A program made the translations under genes and the position numbers. Below are positions 33,019 to 41,803 of a stretch of DNA of 64,000 nt, piece after piece; within the stretch, counting starts at the first letter, position 1; every line of letters starts with the position of its first letter. Origin of the DNA: Calothrix anomala FACHB-343 (GTDB taxonomy: Bacteria; Cyanobacteriota; Cyanobacteriia; Cyanobacteriales; Nostocaceae); the NCBI RefSeq assembly GCF_014696435.1, contig NZ_JACJQG010000054.1:1-64000 (forward strand), read 5' to 3'. The notes under the pieces are model-generated. The model made no database searches. It was not told the DNA's origin and saw only the letters and a list, made by a program, of their open reading frames with translations.

Positions 33019-35940
33019 TCATAATTGCGATTCTTGTTGTTGAAACAGGCAGTAATATCGCCCTCGCATCGTCATCAGTTGAGCGTGTGTTCCTTGCTCC
33101 GCAATTACACCCCGATCCATGATGATGATTGTATCGGCGTTTTTTACCGTGTTTAGTCTGTGGGTAATAAATAAAACGGTGCTACCCTGAAAAAATTCCA
33201 TTAAATTCCGACAGACTTGTTGTTCTGATTCGTAATCTAAAGCACTGGTGGCTTCATCAAGAATCAGTAGTCGGGGATTTTGTAAAACGGTACGCGCGAT
33301 CGCAATCCGTTGGCGTTGTCCCCCAGAAAGGGCGGAACCTCTTTCTCCAACTATGGTGTTGTAGCCATCCGGTAGTGCCATGATGAAATCATGTGCAGCA
33401 GCAGTTTTGGCGGCGGCGATGATTTCTTCGGTAGTTGCTTCTGGTCGAATCAAGGCTATATTATCTTGAATTGTGCCTTCAAACAAAAGGGTATCTTGTA
33501 GCACTATACCGATTTGGCGACGCAAGGAGTTTAACTCTACTTTCCTTATATCATAACCATCAATTTGAATTTGTCCGGCGACAGGTTCGTATAATCGGGG
33601 TAATAATTTTGTCAAGGTACTTTTCCCGGAACCGCTTTGTCCAACTATACCAACAAAGGTGCCAGGAGGAATTTCTAAATTGATATTGATCAGTTTTAAG
33701 CTATCTTCGGGGTGAAAACCAAAGGAAACGCCATTGTATTTAATTGCACCAGCAATTTCTGGGAGTTGAATATTTTGGCGATCGCTGGCTTTGACTTCGG
33801 GTTCGGAGTCTAAAATATCACCAAGCCGTTCAATGGATAAGGCGACTTCTTGGAAGCTTTGGGAAAGTTGAATTAACCGCAGTAGGGGACTGGTGACATA
33901 ACCTGCGATAATCCGGAAGGCGATTAACTGTCCTAAACTCAGTTGATTGGATATGACTAAATGCGCACCTGCCCACAACAAGACAAAGCTGGAAAATTGA
34001 TTTAAAAATCCGCTAATAGAGTTAGCTGTGCTAGAGGTGAGGACATTTTTAAAGCCGGCGCTGATGTAACGAGTATAGCGATCGCGCCATTGCCAACGAG
34101 ATTTTAATTCAATATTCTGAGCTTTAACTGTTTGAATGCCGGTGAGTATCTCCACTAAATAAGATTGGGTATCCGCATAGCGTTCGGCTTTTTTGCGTAA
34201 CTGTTGCTGCACAATCGGTACTACAAAGGTGGTGAGAATGGCAAATAATGGTACAGTCGCTAAAGCCACCAGAGTAAGCATCCAACTGTAAAACAGCATA
34301 ATACCGATATAAATTACCGAAAATATCGCATCAAGAACTACTGTTAATGCTGTTCCCGTGAGAAATTGGCGAATATTCTCTAATTCGTTAATTCTTCCCG
34401 CTAACTCACCCACCCGACGACGTTCAAAATAACTCAGAGGTAGGCGCAGTAAATGTTCAATCACTTCTGAACCTAAGCGGATATCAATACGGTTGGTGGT
34501 ATCCGCAAATAAATAAATCCGCAAACTCGTCAAAGCCGCCTCAAATACACCAATTACTAACAGGAAAATCCCTAAAATATCGAGAGTGTCGAGGCTTTTT
34601 TGAATTAAGACAGTATCGATGATGATTTGGGTAACAATAGGATTTGCCAAGCCAAATATCTGCACAAAAAACGAAGCTACCAGAACTTCAAACAGTACCA
34701 GACGAAATTTCAAGATAGAAGGGATAAACCAACGCAGACTGAATTTCTCAGGGCGATCGCTTTCTGTTGTTTCTACCGTTAATACTTGTCCTGATTCTCC
34801 CCAAATTTGAGCAAATTCTGCCGGATGATAGCAATTTACCCCTATTTCCGGCGCAGCAACTACAATTTCTCGCTCAGTAATTTTGTACAGCAGCGCGAGA
34901 TTTTCTTGCCAATAAATGATAGCTGGCGCATTCAAGCGGTTCATCACATGAACTGGAACTTTCACTAAATGGGCTTGCAAACCCATCATTTCTACCACTG
35001 CACCAGCTACTTGTAAGGTAATCTGGTTATTGGCTTTTAGTTGATTGGTGACAACTTTGCGAATTAAATCGCGGCGAAAAGTACCCCCCAATATCTGATG
35101 CAACATCTGAAAACAGGCTAAGGGGGTATCAATTTTACCTTTCCCTGCTACAAAAATAGTTTGTGCTGGGGCGAGATTTTCCGCTATCGGATCGGGTGGA
35201 TATTCGGGAGCCGGGGCAATTTTGATACTAGCGATATGTTCTGGCGGATAATTCCAGGGAATCCCCAATAAGCGCACTGGGGTGGAGTTTTGCCAAGTTT
35301 GTGGCTTGTCGCTCAAAGGTAAGCGATCGCTCCCCCCAATACCCTCAATGCTACCTGCACTGACTAACCATAAACGCTCCTCATCAAAATCCTGGGAATT
35401 TACGGAACCAGGCGGTAAATTAATTACCTGTGTATCTTGCCAAACTTGCCGAGCTAAATCTTTAATATCGGTAGTTGCATCAGCGTGACGCTGGATTTCT
35501 TGACTGAGGAGTTCAAAAACTTCGCTAATATGCGATCGCGATCGCACAGATACCGCAAATTCTGGTTCTCGCTCCAGCAAACGCTGAAATTCTCCCGCTT
35601 CGAGAGTAATAGCAATTACTTCCGTTGAAGCCATGACAGCTTCGCAACTTTCCCCCCGCACCAAGCCTAACCATCCCACAAACTCTCCTGGTTCGAGAAC
35701 TGTTAAACTAACTTGCGAGTTAGTCCACCGCTCCTCAGCCAATACCCGCGCTTGTCCTTGATAAATCACCATGACTTGTGCTGGCATTCTATCTTTTACC
35801 AGCATCCATTGTCCGGGGCGATATTGCAACAATTGACAGCGATCGGCTACGGTTTTTACGGTATCAAATCCCAGTGTATTAAATGGGGGAGTTGCGCTGA
35901 GAAATTCAACAATTTCGGTCTGGGTGATAATTGGCGTCAT
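33019..35940 (-). CDS. Type I secretion ABC exporter with CRP-like and degenerate C39-like domains
   Basis: The protein has 973 residues from the ATG at 35940, which overlaps the isomerase stop as ATGA; a start 7 codons upstream is less likely. A CRP-type cNMP-binding fold (about 15-130) is followed by a C39-like domain (about 268-385) with the catalytic Cys, His and Asp positions reading T272, L348 and A363, so it is probably a non-catalytic cargo-binding CLD as in HlyB. Six membrane helices (about 420-690) precede an ATPase domain (GQSGSGKST Walker A, LSGGQRQRIAIA signature, LLILDEATSALD). It exports RTX-type proteins. Confidence 0.9.
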   Translation of the reverse strand: MTPIITQTEIVEFLSATPPFNTLGFDTVKTVADRCQLLQYRPGQWMLVKDRMPAQVMVIYQGQARVLAEERWTNSQVSLTVLEPGEFVGWLGLVRGESCEAVMASTEVIAITLEAGEFQRLLEREPEFAVSVRSRSHISEVFELLSQEIQRHADATTDIKDLARQVWQDTQVINLPPGSVNSQDFDEERLWLVSAGSIEGIGGSDRLPLSDKPQTWQNSTPVRLLGIPWNYPPEHIASIKIAPAPEYPPDPIAENLAPAQTIFVAGKGKIDTPLACFQMLHQILGGTFRRDLIRKVVTNQLKANNQITLQVAGAVVEMMGLQAHLVKVPVHVMNRLNAPAIIYWQENLALLYKITEREIVVAAPEIGVNCYHPAEFAQIWGESGQVLTVETTESDRPEKFSLRWFIPSILKFRLVLFEVLVASFFVQIFGLANPIVTQIIIDTVLIQKSLDTLDILGIFLLVIGVFEAALTSLRIYLFADTTNRIDIRLGSEVIEHLLRLPLSYFERRRVGELAGRINELENIRQFLTGTALTVVLDAIFSVIYIGIMLFYSWMLTLVALATVPLFAILTTFVVPIVQQQLRKKAERYADTQSYLVEILTGIQTVKAQNIELKSRWQWRDRYTRYISAGFKNVLTSSTANSISGFLNQFSSFVLLWAGAHLVISNQLSLGQLIAFRIIAGYVTSPLLRLIQLSQSFQEVALSIERLGDILDSEPEVKASDRQNIQLPEIAGAIKYNGVSFGFHPEDSLKLININLEIPPGTFVGIVGQSGSGKSTLTKLLPRLYEPVAGQIQIDGYDIRKVELNSLRRQIGIVLQDTLLFEGTIQDNIALIRPEATTEEIIAAAKTAAAHDFIMALPDGYNTIVGERGSALSGGQRQRIAIARTVLQNPRLLILDEATSALDYESEQQVCRNLMEFFQGSTVLFITHRLNTVKNADTIIIMDRGVIAEQGTHAQLMTMRGRYYCLFQQQESQL

Positions 35941-36689
35941 GCCAAAAGATACTCCACACAATAGTTAGCAGATTCTAGGCGAGTTTTAATTTCTTCTTCG
36001 ATCCAAGCTTCAAACAGTTCGTTTAGTAGATATTGCTGCGTATTTTCATTGAACTCAATTGGTGTAAATTGCTCTAAGCGAATAATCACATACCAATCCG
36101 CTATCAGATGAGGTTTCCAGATTTGACCGGGTTGACTGACAGAAAGAATTTGCTGAATTGTTGGGTGCGGTTGCGATAAGGGAACTGGCCCAATTAATCC
36201 CCCGGTTTGAGCTTCCGAGCCTTGAGAATATTGTTGAGCTATAGTTGCAAAAGAATGTTCTCCCTCAACAATCCGAAAATATAACTCTTGGGCTAGACCT
36301 TCATCTTGAGTACGAATCATGGAATATGTTACCCGGTCTAAATCTGCTTTACGCTGCAAGAAATAAGACTCCAGTTTGTTACCCCAGATTGCAAGTTGGA
36401 ATTTTTGGATTAATCGGGGACGAATCGCCAACTCCCTCATAATTGGTGGAGTTACAAGGTTTTTTTGCAACCATGCTTGTTCTTTCTCTGGTGAGGTAAG
36501 TTGGTGATATTCCCGAAAATTGGCGATCGCTTCTTGAGATTCTGCTTCAGTACAAGAAAAAGATGCGATCGCTTCGTCTATCACTTTGGCACGTAATACC
36601 TGTGGTAACAGTTGATAACGATTTAACAAAGACAGTAATTGTTCTGTCTGGAGATTTTCGTTACCCAGTTGTAATTTTTGTGTCGTCAT
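35937..36689 (-). CDS. Parvulin-type peptidylprolyl isomerase-like protein of the type I secretion operon
   Basis: The protein has 250 residues without a signal peptide, so it is probably cytoplasmic. The PpiC/parvulin-like core is FATIAQQYSQGSEAQTGGLIGPVPLSQPHPTI (in parts, about 145-176), with GGLIGPV matching the family motif. The N-terminal 120 residues are helical, as in SurA/PrsA-like chaperones. Its stop overlaps the ABC exporter start by four bases (ATGA), indicating translational coupling. It may hold or fold cargo before export. Cyanobacterial type I operons often carry such a gene, as I recall. Confidence 0.82.
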   Translation of the reverse strand: MTTQKLQLGNENLQTEQLLSLLNRYQLLPQVLRAKVIDEAIASFSCTEAESQEAIANFREYHQLTSPEKEQAWLQKNLVTPPIMRELAIRPRLIQKFQLAIWGNKLESYFLQRKADLDRVTYSMIRTQDEGLAQELYFRIVEGEHSFATIAQQYSQGSEAQTGGLIGPVPLSQPHPTIQQILSVSQPGQIWKPHLIADWYVIIRLEQFTPIEFNENTQQYLLNELFEAWIEEEIKTRLESANYCVEYLLA

Positions 36690-37523
36690 AATTCCCGACT
36701 AGCACGTTCAGCACTCTAAATTTGGGGCAGAAATCTGTATCATCTCTCGCCTGAGAGTATTGAAAGATACCAATAGTTAATGGGTATCTTCTTTCTCTGT
36801 GCAAGAAATTTTGATGACATCCGGAACTTTTTCCAAAATTCTTGATGAAATTTTTATCTTGATTGTAGCCACCTTAGCTAAAACTTCACATTATATATCG
36901 TTATCAGCGTAATTTTTAACAAGGTTAGATTAACTACACTGAAATTTTATTAAATTTTTAGTAAACTAATACACTTTACATACCGAGAATGTTGTAGTTT
37001 CAAAACTAAGTAGAACAGTGGAAATAACTCAAAGTATATAACGTAACTAAAACCTCTTTTCTTCTGCCCTCTGCCTTTTCGTAAAGCTAAATTTTTTTTG
37101 GGAAAAATCAATATTTCAGCCATCAATACAGATTAAATTTTTAAGTATAAAATTTTATTTCTACGCAATGTGACAGTTTATCGTCCGGCACAAGGCAAGG
37201 AGCGATCGCGCTCAAGTGTCTTTTATCCTGAGGGAAAGCGACGGATGTATTACTGCTTACATCATTTTCCATTTACCCTACGGGTCTGAATTAAATCACT
37301 AGCGCTCAAATCTACTCACAGACCTCGAATTATGGAAGTCGCAACAGAAAAACAACCCTCCCATCGGTAACTTTGAAGTTTCCGATCCAAGATTTTCACA
37401 ATACTCTCACGACCTGAATTGATACCTAATTGACACCTCCTCAGGTTTGCTCTACCAAAAGTTACAGCAGAATTCGTTTTGCTGTGGAGTTCATGCGAAC
37501 AAATCGTTATGAGGATTTTTGAG
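36690..37523. other. 834-base divergent spacer between the exporter operon and the CAP-RTX gene
   Basis: No gene is seen. The AT-rich part (36860-37170) should hold the promoters of the exporter operon and of the CAP-RTX gene, but I cannot place them. A truncated frame at 37170-37290 contains a HIP1 site, with no supported coding. GAGG at 37511-37514 is the CAP-RTX ribosome-binding site. Confidence 0.4.
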
Positions 37524-38435
37524 ATGGCTACATTGACCTTTGAAGAACAAGTTCTCAAACTAACCAATGATATCCGAATTGAGAACGGTCTTTCACCATT
37601 CAAAGCCAATAGAGAACTCAACTATGCAGCTGACAAATATGCAGAGTTGATGTCAGCGAAAAATTACTTTAGTCACACAGGCCCCGATGGTTCCACACCT
37701 TGGGAAAGAATGAAAGCAGTTGGCTTTCAAGCTCAAACAATGGGAGAAAATATCGCTTTCGGACAACCAACACCCGAAGCAGTCGTCAAAGCCTGGATGG
37801 ATAGTCCCGGACACCGCGCTAATATCCTCAATCCCAGGTACACTCAACTCGGTGTAGGCGAGGATAAAAGATATTGGGTACAAAACTTTGGTAGTGACGA
37901 TCTCGATCCCACCACTAACATTCCCAATTCTGGATCTAATTCCGGTACTCCACCCACACCCCCAATCAATACACCCCCAACCAATAATGTATTTGCGAGG
38001 GAAATTAGAGGCGGAAACGGTAACGATGTCCTAACTGGTAGTTCTGGTAATGACAGGATTTGGGGCGGTAAAGGTAACGATATCATCAATGGTGGTGGTG
38101 GTAACGATCGCCTAATTGGTGGTTTAGGCATAGATAAACTCACTGGTGGTGCAGGATTAGATACCTTCGCTTATAAAAGCTTAGGAGAAAAAGGCGATAC
38201 CATCACAGATTTTAACGTCAGTCAAGATAAGATTGACTTGCGCCAAATTATGGCGAGTTCAGCTTACCAAAGCCAAAATAAATTCGCTGATTTCCTCCAA
38301 TTCCAGCAAGTTGGTAGCGATACCGTTGTCAAATTAGATATGGATGGTAAAACTAAAGCTGGCGGCTTTGATAAATTTGTTGTGTTAGAAAACGTCAACG
38401 CCTCTCGCTTAAATGCTAGTAACTTTCTTGTCTAA
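37524..38435 (+). CDS. CAP-domain (SCP/PR-1-like) RTX protein
   Basis: The protein has 303 residues from the ATG at 37524. Residues 3-125 are a CAP domain: LTNDIRIENGLSPF, HTGPDGSTPWERM, GENIAFG and a closing GHRANILNPRYTQLGVG. Residues 160-200 hold about four nonapeptide repeats (GGNGNDVLTG and similar), then a C-terminal module. No signal peptide is present, as is usual for type I cargo. The gene is divergent from the exporter operon, so shared control is plausible. CAP domains bind lipids or act as proteases in some contexts; no activity can be stated here. Confidence 0.86.
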   Translation: MATLTFEEQVLKLTNDIRIENGLSPFKANRELNYAADKYAELMSAKNYFSHTGPDGSTPWERMKAVGFQAQTMGENIAFGQPTPEAVVKAWMDSPGHRANILNPRYTQLGVGEDKRYWVQNFGSDDLDPTTNIPNSGSNSGTPPTPPINTPPTNNVFAREIRGGNGNDVLTGSSGNDRIWGGKGNDIINGGGGNDRLIGGLGIDKLTGGAGLDTFAYKSLGEKGDTITDFNVSQDKIDLRQIMASSAYQSQNKFADFLQFQQVGSDTVVKLDMDGKTKAGGFDKFVVLENVNASRLNASNFLV

Positions 38436-39009
38436 TTAATCCAGTTCTCAATGCTCCTTTGCAGTTAGGGTGGGGTAAACCCACCCCCTTCTTAAAATTA
38501 GACTCAAGTTTGTTTTCTTTCCCTATTAATGTTCCTGCGGCGAATTTGAGATTTTAAATTCTGGTATAAACTCAAAATCTCAAATTAATTCATGAATTTT
38601 GTTCCCTATTAATGTTCGTGCGGTTTTCACTGCGATATTGTATCTGTCGCGGCTCAATATATTCTAGAGGGCATGGCATTGCCATGCCCCTACAATCTGT
38701 CCCATTCTTTTTTTCAATTAACTGGCTCCCATGCTCTGCGTGGGAGCGATTATCTGTGGGCTGCCGCCTCAATTTATCAGCTTTCGAGGCAGAGCCTCGC
38801 AATATGCATTTCCAGCCAGAGGCTGGAAACGAGATAGAGAAAGGTTTTTAGCTTAAGTTGATACAGGTGGGTAATGCCATGCCCCTACGATCTGTCCCAT
38901 TCTTTTGTTTAATTAATATGAGGAATTTAATCCTGATTTTAAGACTAAATTCCTCTCTGCGAGACGCTGCGCGAACAATACAAACCTTTAATTATTGCCG
39001 CACTTTTGG
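38436..39009. repeat. 574-base spacer with three hairpins and dispersed repeats
   Basis: The GGGCATGGCATTGCC family lies at 38653-38693 and, in truncated form, at 38874-38901. Three hairpins follow in series: GCTCCCA-9-TGGGAGC (38725-38747), CGAGGC-3-GCCTCG (38785-38799) and TTTCCAGCC-3-GGCTGGAAA (38809-38829). No gene is supported. Confidence 0.65.
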
Positions 39010-39228
39010 CTAATTATAGGCAGTTACCGGACGTTGTTTCGGTTCGGGAATTGGTCGCTTTAATCTTTGGGCAATTTCGACCCATTCCTTCATGATGACT
39101 TCTACATATTGCAGTGCTTCTTGATAGGTTTCTCCATCAGCAATGCAACCGGGTAAGTCTGGAACTTCGGCTATAAATGCTTGGTCTTCTTCGCTCCAGT
39201 AAAGAATTATTTCATACCGAAATTTCAT
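39010..39228 (-). CDS. hicB: HicB-family antitoxin
   Basis: The protein has 72 residues. It is a compact HicB fold (YEIILYWSEEDQAFIAEVPDLPGC, GETYQEALQYVEVIMKEWVE in part) without the DNA-binding tail some HicB proteins carry. It overlaps the upstream HicA-like gene by 17 bases, the usual toxin-antitoxin layout. The two should be co-translated and form a neutralising complex. Confidence 0.85.
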   Translation of the reverse strand: MKFRYEIILYWSEEDQAFIAEVPDLPGCIADGETYQEALQYVEVIMKEWVEIAQRLKRPIPEPKQRPVTAYN

Positions 39229-39478
39229 GTTTAATTCCTATCTGGTACTTAAGAATGACTGAGCGCACAAGTTTCACTTGATAGGCTTTAGCTTTTCCGT
39301 TTTTGTGTTGGAGATTTAATATTTCTGCAATACCTTTTTTGGTAAGAATATAATGTCCGCCACGAATTTGCTCATCAAAGCCTAGTCTGTTTAACAGTTG
39401 CCAAAGTTGAGCGAAAGGAATTGCTGTATCAGCAGTCCCCGCTAGGATTTTTGCTAAGATCGGGTCTGGTTGACTCAC
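39212..39478 (-). CDS. hicA: HicA-like toxin (putative mRNA interferase)
   Basis: The protein has 88 residues. The double-stranded-RNA-binding-like HicA pattern is visible: LLNRLGFDEQIRGGHYILTKKG with the conserved catalytic His in GGHYIL (about residue 42), then LQHKNGKAKAYQVKLVRSVIL. The N-terminal 20 residues are an extension. HicA cleaves mRNA and is held in check by HicB. The downstream antitoxin overlaps it. The extra N-terminus and the K/Y-rich tail make the start uncertain by a few codons. Confidence 0.8.
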   Translation of the reverse strand: MSQPDPILAKILAGTADTAIPFAQLWQLLNRLGFDEQIRGGHYILTKKGIAEILNLQHKNGKAKAYQVKLVRSVILKYQIGIKHEISV

Positions 39479-39967
39479 TGGTTTGACAATCTTTTCCTGA
39501 TTCTATAGTCTCTTATTTATTTAAGACTGTTTTGATGTTTATAGCATGTCTTAGTTGAAAATGGGGTATTGGGCAAGGGGCATGGGGCATTGGGCATGGG
39601 GTATTAATTTTTATCTCCATTAATCTGTGGTTTCTTGTTGTCTTATATTCTGAGTTTTGTCAGAGTTTTATTGGCTACCAAAAACAATTTTTTACTGAAA
39701 ATTTGGGTATAGAGTCGCCGTCCTTCGCTTGACAGCTTTTTGGTACAATAGTAGGAACAGGCAGGGCATTGTCTGTTGGGCTAGGTGATGTAAGACGGGC
39801 TATGCCTGCTGTTGCTGTTTGAATCCAGAATCCCTGAACTTTCTCTTCAGGGAGTATGTCAATGAATTCTCAGATTACCATCTATAGTATCTTTGGCTAC
39901 TATAGCAATCTGTTAGACCTATCTCCCTTGTCCTCCTTCCCTTGTCCCCCTTGTCCCCCTTTAATTG
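39479..39967. other. 489-base spacer: STRR and IS-type end remnant
   Basis: A GGGCAAGGGGCATGGGGC STRR lies at 39562-39604. The inverted mobile-element end occupies 39754-39863, and a CCTTGTCC STRR runs at 39922-39958, before the nadE stop. No gene is supported. Confidence 0.55.
39754..39863 (-). mobile_element. IS200/IS605-type end remnant, copy 2 (inverted relative to copy 1)
   Basis: The reverse complement matches 21248-21356 over GCAGGCATAGCCCGTCTTAC and CAGACAATGCCCTGCCTGTT, with a hairpin CCCTGAACTTTCTCTTCAGGG at its inner end. Two copies in opposite orientation 18 kb apart bracket the secretion region. No transposase frame is adjacent. Confidence 0.5.
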
Positions 39968-41677
39968 CTACACTGTCGGGATAGGTTTGGTTTTAACTTG
40001 AGGAGTATTTTTTAAAGCCGCCCAGCTACTAGCAATGGGCATTCGCCAACCTGTACCAAAGGCGCGATCGGTAATTTTTAAGCCGGGAGGTGCTTGGCGG
40101 CGTTTAAATTCGGCACGGGCTAGCATTTGAATTATCCGATCTACAATCACTGGATCGTGTCCGGCGCTGACAATTTCGGCGGCGGCTTCGTGTTTGTGAA
40201 TTAGCCGTTCTAAAATATCATCTAAAATTTCGTAAGGTGGGAGCGAATCTTGATCGACTTGTCCCGGTTTGAGTTCTGCGCTGGGTGCTTTGGTGAGAAC
40301 ATTTTGGGGAATGATTTCGCCCTGACGATTTAACCAATGGCAAATTGAATATACACGGGTTTTGGGAACGTCGGCTATAACTGCTAACCCACCGTTCATG
40401 TCACCATATAAGGTACAGTAACCTACCGCCATTTCCGATTTATTACCAGTGGATAACAGAAGATAGCCAAATTTATTGGCGATCGCCATTAATAAGTTAC
40501 CTCGAATCCGCGATTGCAGATTTTCTTCGGCGATACCAAATTCCGTTCCTGCAAATAACTCTGCTAAGGAGTTATCAAAGGTTTGCATGGGTTCGGCAAT
40601 GGGTAAAATGGTCGTTTTTATACCTAAGTTTTCCCCCAAAGCTAAGGCATCGCTAATGGAATGCTCGGAACTGTAGGGAGATGGCATCAGTACACCGAAG
40701 ACATTTTCTTTACCTAGTGCGGCAACTGCGATCGCGGCGACTAAGGATGAGTCAATTCCCCCGCTTAAACCGAGTACAACTTTCGAGAAACCACACTTCC
40801 TGGAATAGTCTTTAACGCCTAAAACCAAAGCTTGCCAAATTTCCTCATCTTCTGACTCTTGTATAGGCGCAACTTTCCCTGGCTTAAAATCTCGTTGTTT
40901 TTCGTCAAATTCCACCACGAGTAAATCAGTGTCAAAGCCACGGGCGCGGGAGATAATTTCACCTTGACGACTCAAAGCAAAGCTGCAACCGTCAAATATC
41001 AAGTCATCATTACCGCCGACTTGGTTAGCATAGATCATCGGTTGCTGAAACCGCACCGCACTATGCTTGAGCATCAATTCTCTAAATTGCTGCTTACCGA
41101 CACTGTAAGGAGAAGCGGACAAATTCACAATTAAATCTACACCTAAAATTGCTAAATCCGCGATCGGGTTAACTGCATAAGTGCGTTTCCCCCAAAATTC
41201 CTCATCATTCCATAAGTCTTCGCAAACAGTCACGCCAATATGCAGATCGTCCAAGGTGAAATAGTTGGCTTGTAAACCTGGTTCAAAATAGCGGATTTCG
41301 TCAAAGACATCATAAGTAGGTAACAGCCGCTTGTGGAAAATTTGCTTTACCTGTCCGCCAATTAACAAAGCGATGCTATTAAATAAAGGTTTACCACCTG
41401 TAGTATGGACTTTGAGATTTTCGTCTACTGTTCCCACCAAAACAGCTAAATTCGGTGGTAAATCTCGCGCCAATTTTTTCAGGGTAGTACCCATCGCCGC
41501 GACAAAACTAGGATTTAACAATAAATCTCTCGGCGGATAACCACACAAAGATAATTCTGGCGTTAATAGTAAGCGCGCACCAGAGGCTACAGCTTTTTGT
41601 GCAGCTTGGAGAATTTGCTGCGCATTTGCGGTTAAATCACCAATTTTTGGATTGAGTTGAGCGATCGCTATTTTCAT
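39968..41677 (-). CDS. nadE: NAD+ synthase (glutamine-hydrolysing)
   Basis: The protein has 569 residues from the ATG at 41677; a longer frame would read through an STRR and is rejected. Residues 1-250 are a nitrilase-like glutaminase domain with the active-site Cys in VTVCEDLWND (about 148-157). The C-terminal domain is NAD synthetase with the PP-loop LGLSGGIDSSLVAAIA (about 284-299). The enzyme amidates deamido-NAD using glutamine. It lies downstream of pncB, nadD and nrtR on one strand, forming an NAD biosynthesis cluster. A promoter between nrtR and nadE cannot be excluded. Confidence 0.95.
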   Translation of the reverse strand: MKIAIAQLNPKIGDLTANAQQILQAAQKAVASGARLLLTPELSLCGYPPRDLLLNPSFVAAMGTTLKKLARDLPPNLAVLVGTVDENLKVHTTGGKPLFNSIALLIGGQVKQIFHKRLLPTYDVFDEIRYFEPGLQANYFTLDDLHIGVTVCEDLWNDEEFWGKRTYAVNPIADLAILGVDLIVNLSASPYSVGKQQFRELMLKHSAVRFQQPMIYANQVGGNDDLIFDGCSFALSRQGEIISRARGFDTDLLVVEFDEKQRDFKPGKVAPIQESEDEEIWQALVLGVKDYSRKCGFSKVVLGLSGGIDSSLVAAIAVAALGKENVFGVLMPSPYSSEHSISDALALGENLGIKTTILPIAEPMQTFDNSLAELFAGTEFGIAEENLQSRIRGNLLMAIANKFGYLLLSTGNKSEMAVGYCTLYGDMNGGLAVIADVPKTRVYSICHWLNRQGEIIPQNVLTKAPSAELKPGQVDQDSLPPYEILDDILERLIHKHEAAAEIVSAGHDPVIVDRIIQMLARAEFKRRQAPPGLKITDRAFGTGWRMPIASSWAALKNTPQVKTKPIPTV

Positions 41678-41803
41678 ATTTTTTATTGGGCATTGGGCAT
41701 TGGGCATTGGGCAATAGTCATTTGTCATTTTTATATTGACTTTGGACTATTGACTCTTGACTTTGGACTATTGACTATTGACTCTTGACTCTTGACTTTT
41801 TAA
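41678..41803. repeat. STRR between nrtR and nadE
   Basis: A GGGCATT heptamer tract (41690-41716) and a TTGACTA/C heptamer tract (41736-41800) fill the spacer. It separates nadE from the nrtR stop. Confidence 0.85.

Noticed and set aside
37170-37300. Possible short coding frame before the CAP-RTX gene
   Set aside because: No start, ribosome-binding site or recognisable composition; treated as spacer.
41678-41728. N-terminal extension of NadE (MTNDYCPMPNAQCPIKN)
   Set aside because: It is read from the GGGCATT STRR; the nitrilase domain starts at the ATG at 41677.
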